This document shows, in pieces, positions 1-6,378 of a stretch of 6,951 nucleotides of DNA; position 1 is the stretch's first letter, and each line of letters begins with the position of its first letter. Location of the stretch: the NCBI GenBank assembly GCA_964412385.1, contig CAYPOV010000254.1, positions 1 through 6,951 of the forward strand, given 5' to 3'. The position numbers were made by a program, and so were the translations under genes. Below the pieces are notes generated by a model. That model worked only from the letters and a program-made list of their open reading frames with translations. It had not been told where the DNA came from and did no database searches. The stretch comes from JBGSYN01 sp964412385 (GTDB lineage: Bacteria; Pseudomonadota; Alphaproteobacteria; Geminicoccales; Geminicoccaceae).

Positions 1-934
1 GGATATTGGAGGCATCGAGCGATCCGCCACTTGTGGCACCGGCGCCGATCACGGTGTGGATCTCGTCGATGAAGAGGATGGCTTTGTCGTCGGCTTCGAG
101 TTCGGCAATGACCGCTTTGAGCCTCTCCTCGAAATCGCCGCGATAGCGCGTGCCGGCAAGGAGAGCACCCATATCGAGCGCATAGATCACCGCTTCTTTG
201 AGGACATCCGGGACTTCGCCATTGACAATTCGCCGTGCCAGGCCCTCGGCAATGGCGGTTTTCCCGACGCCGGGGTCGCCGACGAAGAGAGGGTTGTTCT
301 TGGAACGCCTGCAGAGGATCTGGATGGTGCGCTCGATCTCGAGATCACGGCCGATAAGAATATCGATGCGCCCTTGGCGGGCTTTCTCGTTGAGATCAGT
401 GCAATAGGTTTCGAGTGCCTCGGCGTTGCCGTCCTTTTTGTCGCCGGCAGCGGCCTCATCTGCACCTTTCACACGGCGGTCTTCATTCATGCCAGCCTTC
501 TTGGCGATGCCGTGAGAGATGAAGTTGACGGCATCGAGACGCGTCATGCTTTGGTCTTGCAGGAAGAAGACAGCATGCGATTCGCGCTCGGAGAAAAGCG
601 CCACGAGCACATTGGCACCTGTGACTTCGCTTCGCCCGGACGACTGGACGTGAATGGCGGCACGCTGGATGACGCGCTGGAACCCTGCTGTAGGTTTGGC
701 GTCCACGGCCGATTCCACGACCAGGCCAGCAAGCTCGTGATCGAGAAATTCCGAGAGACTGGCCTGAAGTTGCTCAAGATCGACCGCACATGCCTTGAGC
801 ACGGCTGCGGCTTCCTGATCTTCGGTGAGGGCGAGCGTCAGATGCTCCAAGGTCGCGTATTCGTGTTGCCGGGCGTTCGCGAGGGCCAAGGCCCTTCTGA
901 GTGTCTTTTCGAGCGATCGCGACAGCATAGGCAT
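1..934 (-). CDS. clpA: ATP-dependent Clp protease ATP-binding subunit ClpA (N-terminal part, cut by window edge)
   Basis: ClpA is the AAA+ unfoldase that feeds substrates, including N-degron proteins brought by ClpS, into the ClpP peptidase in the cytoplasm. About 311 N-terminal residues are present. Residues 1 to about 145 form the double Clp N domain, with the family opening SRSLEK and the block HEYATLEHL near residue 24. A charged linker follows, then the first AAA+ module with Walker A GDPGVGKT (residues 219-226) and Walker B ILFIDEIH (DE at 290-291). The rest of D1 and all of D2 lie beyond position 1. The frame is intact. Two in-frame ATGs compete. The one at 934 gives MPMLSRSLEK, which fits the usual MP-x-x-S start of ClpA. 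The one at 928 has the better-spaced ribosome site (AGGGA, 6 bases upstream). I kept 934 on homology. The gene follows clpS by 64 bp and is probably co-transcribed with it. Confidence 0.97.
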   Translation of the reverse strand, partial: MPMLSRSLEKTLRRALALANARQHEYATLEHLTLALTEDQEAAAVLKACAVDLEQLQASLSEFLDHELAGLVVESAVDAKPTAGFQRVIQRAAIHVQSSGRSEVTGANVLVALFSERESHAVFFLQDQSMTRLDAVNFISHGIAKKAGMNEDRRVKGADEAAAGDKKDGNAEALETYCTDLNEKARQGRIDILIGRDLEIERTIQILCRRSKNNPLFVGDPGVGKTAIAEGLARRIVNGEVPDVLKEAVIYALDMGALLAGTRYRGDFEERLKAVIAELEADDKAILFIDEIHTVIGAGATSGGSLDASNI

Positions 935-998
935 TCCCTAGGCAGGTGCTGGAAGTTGTGCATCAAGGATGGGATCGAAAATCGGTTTCGGCAAGCCC

Positions 999-1325
999 TC
1001 ACTCCTTCTCCATGGTGCACTGGAGGGGGTGCTGGTGTTGTCTTGCGAACTCGACAACTTGGGCCACCTTGGTCTCGGCGATTTCGAACGTGTAGACGCC
1101 GCAGATGCCGACGCCGCGCTGGTGCACCTGCAGCATGATACGCGTCGCTTCTTCACGGTTCTTGCCGAAGAAGCGCTCGAGGATATGCACGACGAATTCC
1201 ATCGGTGTGTAATCGTCGTTCAGCAACAACACCTTATAGAGCGACGGACGTTGCGTCTTAGGTCGCGTTTTTGTTGAAACGCCACCTTGCGCCTCGTCAC
1301 CGCTGTCGAAGTCGTTTCCGCTCAT
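999..1325 (-). CDS. clpS: ATP-dependent Clp protease adaptor ClpS
   Basis: ClpS is the cytoplasmic adaptor that recognises N-terminal degradation residues (Leu, Phe, Tyr, Trp in known systems) and hands the protein to the ClpA N domain. The 108-residue product is close to the 106 residues of E. coli ClpS. Residues 1-27 are a polar, flexible N-terminal extension of the kind that enters the ClpA pore. The core starts at YKVLLLNDDYTPMEFV (residues 30-45). Asn36, Asp37 and His68 match the residues that hold the substrate alpha-amino group in E. coli ClpS, and Met42 matches the gatekeeper methionine of the hydrophobic pocket. The VHQRGVGICGVYTFEIAETK block (67-86) is typical of the family. The ATG at 1325 is the only sensible start, although no good Shine-Dalgarno is close to it (a GGAG lies about 17 bases upstream). 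The start of clpA lies 64 bp downstream, which supports one functional unit. Confidence 0.98.
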   Translation of the reverse strand: MSGNDFDSGDEAQGGVSTKTRPKTQRPSLYKVLLLNDDYTPMEFVVHILERFFGKNREEATRIMLQVHQRGVGICGVYTFEIAETKVAQVVEFARQHQHPLQCTMEKE

Positions 1326-1589
1326 GGAACACCAATCGATTCTCCAAGTCCCGAGCTTTTCATCTCAAGATCATAAACCAAGATCTGCCGACCTAAAATG
1401 CCTTTCATACGTTCCGGTTCAACGTTTGGTGCGGAACGGGCACCGGCTTCATGCCTGTGTTCGGCGCAGCGATTGCCGGAGATCATGATGCGCCCATTCG
1501 CCTCCCTCTTGTCAAATCGGCATCAGGCATAAAGCCTCGGGAATGCACCGTCCTCGCGAAGTCGCCTTGCTCAGCCCGAACCGAAGTTC
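1326..1589. other. Intergenic region between clpS and the antiporter pseudogene
   Basis: This 264 bp lies between divergent genes, so it should hold the clpS promoter on the minus strand and once held the antiporter promoter on the plus strand. I found no convincing sigma-70, RpoH or EcfG promoter, and no hairpin with a T-run. Open frames here are short and resemble no family I know. Confidence 0.5.
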
Positions 1590-3023
1590 TTGACGAAGAA
1601 GATTGCCCCTTCCGCCATCATCGTTTGCATCGGGATATCGCTCACGATCGATGCATCGACCGGATAGGGGGCTGAGGAAGGTGGCGAGTTTCACCTCGAC
1701 GGATCACAGCTGTCGCTCGCATGAGCGCTGCCCTTTGTCGGCATTCTTCTGTCCATAGCCCTCCTGCCCTTGGTCGCACCAAGGTTCTGGCACCATCATT
1801 TCGGGAAGGTCAGCCTGTTTTGGGCGCTTTCATTCATTCTTCCATTCCTGTTCCATTGGGTGTCTCGACTACGGTCTTCGAGTTGCTCCACGTGGCGCTT
1901 CTAGAATATTTTCCCTTCATCATTTTGTTGCTCTCGCTGTTCAGGGTAACGGGCGGCATCCGGAGCCTCGGCTCGTTCCGAGGTGCGGCACGCGTCAACA
2001 CCGGCATTCTGGCGATCGACACGCTGCTTGCGAGCGGATGGGAACCACCGGTGCCGCCATGGCTCTGATCCGGCCGCTCTTGCGTGCCAATGCCTGGCGC
2101 AAATACCGGACCCATGTCGTCGTGTTCTTCATCTTTTTGGTCGCCAACATCGGGGGATGATTAACACCTCTGGGTGACCCTCCTTTGTTCTTGGGCTGTC
2201 TCAAAGGCGTGCCGTTCTTCTCGACTACGGTCCATATGTTCGTGCCGATGCTTTTCGTAGCATCGATCCTGATCGCGACGTTCTACCTGCTCGATACGGT
2301 CATGTTACGCCGCGAGCCTGATGCGCCGCGGGCAACCGGAAGCAAGGCAAGCATCGGGAATGCGGGAAAGGTCAATATCATCCTGCTTGCAGGGATCATC
2401 GGTGCCGTATTGCTGAGCGGCGTGTGGCGCCCGGGCATTTCTTTTACCGTTCATCATGTGGAGGTTGAGTTCCAAAACCTCATACGTGATCTCCTCCTCT
2501 TGGTGATCACCTTCATCTCTTGGAGCATCACGCCCGGATCGACGCGGGTCGGCAATGAATTCAGCTGGTTTCCAATTCTCGAAGTCGCCAAATTGTTCGC
2601 CGGCATTTTCGTGACCATCGTGCCTGCAATTGCGATCTTGCGTGCCGGCCATTCCGGTTTTCTGACATTCGTCCGTGATCTTGTCACAAGCGAAGCCCAG
2701 CAGCCGATGAATGCCATGTATTTCTGGATGACGGGGACACTCTCGAGCTTCCTCGACAATGCCCCGAACTATCTGGTGTTTTTCAACACCGCAGGCGGCG
2801 ATCGGGTGTTCCCATGGGAACGCTGCAAACACCCTCGCTCGCGATTTCGGCAGGTGCGGTGGTCATGGGTGCCAACACCTATATCGGTAATGCGCCCGAT
2901 TTCATGGTGCACGCCATCGCTGAAGAATCAGGCGTAAGGGGGCCCAGCTTTTTCGGCTACATGGCGTGGTCGATTATCTTCGTGTCACCAATTTTTGTCC
3001 TGGTGACCCTAATCTGGTTCTGA
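1590..3023 (+). pseudogene. Decayed sodium:proton antiporter (NhaD / arsenite permease type, ion transporter superfamily)
   Basis: The intact homologs are polytopic inner-membrane proteins annotated as sodium:proton antiporters or citrate/arsenite-type permeases. Pieces in three frames join into one protein. Frame 3 begins at a TTG (1590) with a signal-like KKIAPSAIIVCIGISLTIDA, then FHLDGSQLSLA and ALPFVGILLSIALLPLVAP. Frame 2 gives LLHVALLEYFPFIILLLSLF and NTGILAIDTLLAS. Frame 1 gives MGTTGAAMALIRPLLRAN, IFLVANIGG, LTPLGDPPLF, ILEVAKLFAGIF and FLDNAPNYLVFF. Frame 3 again gives MGANTYIGNAPDFMV and PSFFGYMAW, ending at the natural TGA. Lesions: TAG 1665-1667; TGA 1722-1724 (family position Trp); a one-base loss at the G run 1858-1860; a one-base loss at 2036-2037; TGA 2158-2160 in the loop usually read NIGGSLTPLGDPP; a one-base loss near 2800-2808. 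Six lesions spread over the gene, with intact neighbours, argue against sequencing error. The exact start is uncertain because no ATG is in frame. Confidence 0.9.
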
Positions 3024-3075
3024 TGAACCAGGAGGCCACAAGCTACCCATGAACGTTCTGCGTAGCGTCCAATTG

Positions 3076-3747
3076 TCAGGAGGCGTCAGCTGACGTTATC
3101 GATTGGCCATCGCGCTTGACATTCAAACGCAGCTTCGACGATCTCACGCCTGTTCTTGGTGCTGATCTTCGATCAGACTCGGATTCGCCCTTCGATTGAA
3201 CAGGCAGTTCGTCAACCGATTGTGCCTCCTCGTCAGGTTCATCGTCGCTCGTCTTTTCATTTTCTGAAGCAGTCGTCGTTGGCGGTCTAGACGATCCAAT
3301 TGCTGCTAGTTTCAGCGCGACTTCGCGCAAACGATCAGCGCCTACCTCTTTCTTAGGCTCGACCTCCTCGATTTCAGCAGCCTGGCTTTCAGCCTCTCGA
3401 GCTTCGTCTTCAATATCCGCTGCATCGGAAATGGTTAACTTCAATCGAGCCAACTGCTCAAGAAAATCTTCGCGGGCTTGTGGCGGCATTCGATCAACGA
3501 CCCGATCCTGCACAAGTTGATCGGCTTGCTCGAGTATATTGCGAGCATGTACCAACTGACCGGATGGCTTGGTGTTTCCAACAAGCACCTGCGCCAATGC
3601 TTTGGTGGCGGATTGCATTACCGAAAGCAGCTCATGCGGCGAACCTGAAGAGCGTCTTTGCCCGCCTTCGCGACCACGCTTATTGTTGCCTCGTGACCGC
3701 TTTTTTCCATTACCACGTCTGTAAGGAAACATGGAGCGGTTGTTCAT
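3076..3747 (-). CDS. Hypothetical protein with basic N-terminus, helical centre and acidic disordered tail
   Basis: I do not recognise this family. Counting from the ATG at 3747 it has 223 residues. Residues 9-32 are very basic (YRRGNGKK, KRGREGGQRR), suited to binding nucleic acid or another polyanion. Residues 38-104 are predicted helical and well mixed (HELLSVMQSATKALAQVL, HARNILEQADQLV, REDFLEQLARLKL) and are the likely folded core. Residues 108-134 are acidic, followed by a short helix (DRLREVALKLAAIG, 138-151), a Ser/Thr/Glu/Asp-rich stretch to about 190, and a basic end (RSSKLRLNVKR). There is no signal peptide or membrane segment. The layout recalls small alphaproteobacterial proteins with an Arg/Asn-rich head such as DUF4167, but I cannot show homology. 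An in-frame GTG at 3777 would add ten residues. An AAGGGA 12 bases before the ATG slightly favours 3747. An EcfG-type promoter candidate lies upstream. Confidence 0.75.
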   Translation of the reverse strand: MNNRSMFPYRRGNGKKRSRGNNKRGREGGQRRSSGSPHELLSVMQSATKALAQVLVGNTKPSGQLVHARNILEQADQLVQDRVVDRMPPQAREDFLEQLARLKLTISDAADIEDEAREAESQAAEIEEVEPKKEVGADRLREVALKLAAIGSSRPPTTTASENEKTSDDEPDEEAQSVDELPVQSKGESESDRRSAPRTGVRSSKLRLNVKRDGQSITSADAS

Positions 3748-3856
3748 GCGTCCATTTTTTCCCTTGGCTGAACTCACGCTTCTGTTACCGGGAACGATCG
3801 TGGGGCGCGCGTGAGCGATATAGCTGCCCCAAATTATGTGGCCGAGAAACCGAACG

Positions 3857-3881
3857 AACGGCTAGATTAAAATCTCGTTCC
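3857..3881 (-). promoter_or_regulatory. Candidate sigma-EcfG (general stress response) promoter
   Basis: Read on the minus strand, GGAAC (3881-3877) is followed by 16 bases and then CGTT (3860-3857). GGAAC-N16/17-CGTT is the established consensus of the alphaproteobacterial general stress sigma factor EcfG. It points at the gene ending at 3076. A transcript starting near 3850 would have a leader of about 70 (GTG) or 100 (ATG) bases. In this 240 bp gap, with the correct strand and either spacing, the chance of such a match is about 0.002; over the whole window on both strands it is about 0.1. The rest of 3778-4017 shows no gene. Confidence 0.55.
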
Positions 3882-4017
3882 CCGACCAGGAAAGCCCATG
3901 TGGAATTTGATAAGGTGTCGGGCTTCGAAAACGGTTTTGCATCAAGTACGCAATCCTCGGCACAAATCAAGCACTATCGCCATTGAGGATCTCTATTTCG
4001 CTTAGTTGGGCGTTCGA

Positions 4018-4257
4018 TCAAACGCCGGTCGATTCCCTGTCACCCATGCGACCAGGTGAAATCGAGCGAAGTTGCAAATCGATCGCTTGCTCTAGACTGG
4101 CCAGCGGCTCGATAAGCTGCGCCAATTCCGCTCGAGCGCGCGATGGCAGTGGCCCGTGGCTACCGGCAAGCAAGCTTTCAATTCCCGCTCTCACCGCATG
4201 CAATGGCGTAAGCAGGTTATGCGACGATGAAGGTTCGTCAAGAATGTGTTGGGTCAT
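4018..4257 (-). CDS. Small hypothetical protein resembling a lone HisKA (histidine kinase dimerization/phosphoacceptor) segment
   Basis: The 79-residue frame contains SHNLLTPLHAVRAGIESLL (residues 12-30), which reads like the H-box of a HisKA domain (compare SHELRTPLNAI), with His13 as the phosphoacceptor candidate and the TP pair in place. It is followed by GPLPSRARAELAQLIEPLASLEQAIDLQL (in two parts, 35-50 and 51-63), which fits the second helix of the hairpin. No ATPase N, G1 or G2 boxes follow in any minus-strand frame down to 3778, and no sensor domain precedes it: an in-frame TAA lies seven codons before the ATG. It could be a free-standing phosphotransfer or dimerization protein, a remnant of a lost kinase, or a chance match. 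The usual acidic residue after the histidine is Asn14 here. No clear Shine-Dalgarno precedes the ATG. It lies 139 bp downstream of the oxidoreductase gene, so co-transcription is possible. Confidence 0.5.
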   Translation of the reverse strand: MTQHILDEPSSSHNLLTPLHAVRAGIESLLAGSHGPLPSRARAELAQLIEPLASLEQAIDLQLRSISPGRMGDRESTGV

Positions 4258-4396
4258 GCACGAAACCGATGAAATGTAGAGTTATCCACTTGAGGCCCCC
4301 GGCGATTGCCAAGATGAAGGCATTCTTGAACCGAATTCGTTTCCGATCGCTGAATATGGGCAATCTCTGGTGATCACGTCGCCACCTGCAAGCCCG

Positions 4397-5506
4397 CTAG
4401 TGATGCGCGTCCAACATCTGTCGCGTCATCGCAGCAAGCGGCTGTGACGCTGTCAAACCTGGACTCTCAATACCAAACATATTGACGAGACCCGTTACCC
4501 CATGGGTCTCAGGCCCATCGAGACGGAAGTCGGCCGCCGGCTGCCCCTTTGGAACGAGCTTAGGACGGATACCCGAGTATCCGGCTTCCAGTGATCCCTC
4601 TTCAACACCTGGCCAATAGGGCCTGATCGCCTCATAAAACCGGTCTGACCGTCTTGGATCGACATCGTAATTGATGGCATCAATCCACTCTACGTCCGGT
4701 CCAAAGCGGCACTGACCACCGAGATCGATGGTCACATGCACACCCAGCCCCGCCTGTTCGGGAACAGGATAGATCAGGCGGGAAAAAGGCGATGACTTTG
4801 ACAGCGTGTAATAATTGCCCTTGCAGAGGTACCCTGATGGCACAAACTCACCGGGCAAACCTTTGATTTTTGACGCGATTTCAGGCGCATGAAGTCCGGC
4901 TGCATTGATCATCGTGCCGGCCAAGAGCTCCATCGGCTCGTCGCCTTCCACGCCGAGCACAAAGCCACCATTATCGACACGTGCGTTTGCCAACCTACTG
5001 TTGAACGCGATGAACGCGCCATGATCTTCGGCATCACCTTGATAGGCTAACATCAGTCCATGGCTATCAATGATGCCGGTCGATGGTGACCAAAGTGCGG
5101 CAACGCAGTGGAGTTCCGGCTCCATCTCTTTCGCCTCGTCGGCACTGAGCAGCTTCAGATCCGGAACATCATTGGCCGCGGCTTGCTGCTTGATTGAGTC
5201 AAGGCGAGAAAGTTGGGCCTCGTTGGTAGCGACGATGAGCTTCCCACACCGCCGATGTTCAACGCCGCGTTCTGCGCAGTAGTCATAGAGAAAGTGCTTA
5301 CCGGCAACACAAGTGCGAGCCTTCACGCTTCCAGTCGGATAATAAATGCCGGCATGGATGACCTCGCTGTTGCGCGAACTCGTCTCTGTACCGATTGCGT
5401 CTGTGGCTTCCAGGACAATGACTTCACGGCCAGCCATCGCCAATTCGCGCGCGACCGCAAGTCCAATAACGCCGGCACCGACAACGACACAGTCAACCTT
5501 GTCCAT
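4397..5506 (-). CDS. FAD-dependent oxidoreductase, L-2-hydroxyglutarate dehydrogenase/oxidase family
   Basis: Members of this DAO-fold family oxidise L-2-hydroxyglutarate to 2-oxoglutarate with FAD; E. coli LhgO passes the electrons to the membrane quinone pool. The 369-residue protein opens with the dinucleotide-binding fold VVVGAGVIGLA (GxGxxG at 10-15) and Glu33 at the end of strand two, which binds the ribose of FAD. The block TSSRNSEVIHAGIYYP (42-57) is characteristic of L2HGDH and its bacterial relatives, as is the C-terminal GIESPGLTAS (345-354) that closes on the flavin. CRFGPDVEWID and SGIRPKL are also typical. It is shorter than E. coli LhgO (about 422 residues), so it belongs to the compact bacterial subgroup and its true substrate is not certain. 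The ATG at 5506 has AGGA three bases upstream. It lies 65 bp after the phosphatase gene on the same strand. Confidence 0.9.
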   Translation of the reverse strand: MDKVDCVVVGAGVIGLAVARELAMAGREVIVLEATDAIGTETSSRNSEVIHAGIYYPTGSVKARTCVAGKHFLYDYCAERGVEHRRCGKLIVATNEAQLSRLDSIKQQAAANDVPDLKLLSADEAKEMEPELHCVAALWSPSTGIIDSHGLMLAYQGDAEDHGAFIAFNSRLANARVDNGGFVLGVEGDEPMELLAGTMINAAGLHAPEIASKIKGLPGEFVPSGYLCKGNYYTLSKSSPFSRLIYPVPEQAGLGVHVTIDLGGQCRFGPDVEWIDAINYDVDPRRSDRFYEAIRPYWPGVEEGSLEAGYSGIRPKLVPKGQPAADFRLDGPETHGVTGLVNMFGIESPGLTASQPLAAMTRQMLDAHH

Positions 5507-5571
5507 TGATCCTGTTGCTCATGGTTTGTCTCGCCGACAATGCATCGAATTCCTTTAGGACTAATGAATTT

Positions 5572-6378
5572 TCACGATAACATCGAGACATCGCGGCGAT
5601 GGTTGCGCGAGACGGCAACGATTTCCGGAAACAGGGCAGTACCGCTTGCAACGATTCCTTGGTGAACAACGGATTCCTTGTTGTATTGTAAGCGATTACC
5701 GTCCGCATCACCGATATCGCCTCCCGCTTCTCGCAGGATCAAATCGGCGGCTGCAATATCCCAGTCGTGTGACCGGCGCCAGGACACATAGGCGTCGAAG
5801 CTGCCAGATGCGACGAGAACAAGCTTGTAGGCAAGAGAGCCGATCGACCGCACATTGGCGTTGGGAAAGAGCTGATCGAAGTGCCGTCGACGATTTTCAC
5901 TCTTGCTGACAACGATCGACGCGTCGCTGATCGATCCATGACGACTGACATTGAGCCGTTCGCCGTTGCGTGTCGCACCTTTTCCTTTTCGCGCTTCGAA
6001 CCATTCCTCGTGGGCGGGATTGAAAACGATCCCCAGAACGGGCTCGCAATCCTCGAGCAGTGAGACGCAGATTGTGAACTCGGGTTTGCCTTCAGCAAAT
6101 GAACGCGTGCCATCGATCGGATCGACGATCCACACTCGGCGCCGCTCTAGACGTCTAAAATCATCACTGGTTTCTTCTGAAAGCCACGCCTCGTCATTCT
6201 TTTCGTCGAGGAGCGCCTCATTCAGATAACGGTCAATTTCGATATCGGCCTCTGTCACGATCTGGCCTGGCTCTTTGTGCCATCCCTGCATACCGGAGCG
6301 ATAGTGGCGCATAGCAATCCTGCCGGCTTCCCTGACAGCATCCCCTGCAATACCCCCTAGAATGTCGAGATCACGCAT
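5572..6378 (-). CDS. Inositol monophosphatase family protein (inositol phosphatase or 3'(2'),5'-bisphosphate nucleotidase)
   Basis: These enzymes are Mg2+-dependent, Li+-sensitive phosphomonoesterases acting on inositol phosphates, 3'-phosphoadenosine 5'-phosphate or histidinol phosphate. All metal-site motifs are present in this 268-residue protein: the TEAD turn (42-45), LSEET with Glu68, IVDPIDGTRSF (84-94) with Asp86 and Asp89, and HDWDIAAADLI (204-214) with Asp207. GIVFNPAHEEWFEA (116-129) and the GxGAxxNG loop (132-139) are also typical. The motifs do not decide between SuhB-like, CysQ-like and HisN-like use. The start at 6378 is favoured because its ATG overlaps the ubiD stop as TGATG, with GGA seven bases upstream. 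A longer start at 6441 would run 64 bases into ubiD and add a non-family tail. The TGATG overlap implies translational coupling and one mRNA with ubiD. Confidence 0.94.
   Translation of the reverse strand: MRDLDILGGIAGDAVREAGRIAMRHYRSGMQGWHKEPGQIVTEADIEIDRYLNEALLDEKNDEAWLSEETSDDFRRLERRRVWIVDPIDGTRSFAEGKPEFTICVSLLEDCEPVLGIVFNPAHEEWFEARKGKGATRNGERLNVSRHGSISDASIVVSKSENRRRHFDQLFPNANVRSIGSLAYKLVLVASGSFDAYVSWRRSHDWDIAAADLILREAGGDIGDADGNRLQYNKESVVHQGIVASGTALFPEIVAVSRNHRRDVSMLS

Noticed and set aside
56..1138. A 360-codon open frame on the plus strand opposite clpA and clpS
   Set aside because: It runs antisense across two certain genes and has no recognisable domain; long antisense frames are common in GC-rich codons.
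1380..1420. TTGAAC with a weak AT-rich -10 on the minus strand upstream of clpS
   Set aside because: The -10 matches only about three of six consensus positions; not enough to call a promoter.
1451..1675. Open frames on both strands between clpS and the antiporter (including 1512-1694 minus)
   Set aside because: They overlap the antiporter N-terminal segment, which is better explained in frame 3, and resemble no family.
1721..2068. Open frame read as a separate 115-residue gene
   Set aside because: Only its second half is protein-like; it is the frame-2 piece of the broken antiporter. The frames at 2185-2937 and 2814-3023 are likewise pieces of the same pseudogene.
3084..3095. Perfect 12-base palindrome CGTCAGCTGACG at the end of the charged-protein gene
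   Set aside because: It has no loop and no T-run, so it is not a convincing terminator, and an isolated 12-base palindrome is weak evidence for an operator.
3785..3970. A 61-codon minus-strand frame in the gap upstream of the charged protein
   Set aside because: It covers the EcfG promoter candidate, has no ribosome site and resembles nothing.
3480..3986. A 168-codon plus-strand frame over the unknown charged protein
   Set aside because: It is antisense to the better-supported minus-strand gene, with Cys/Trp/His-rich content and no domain.
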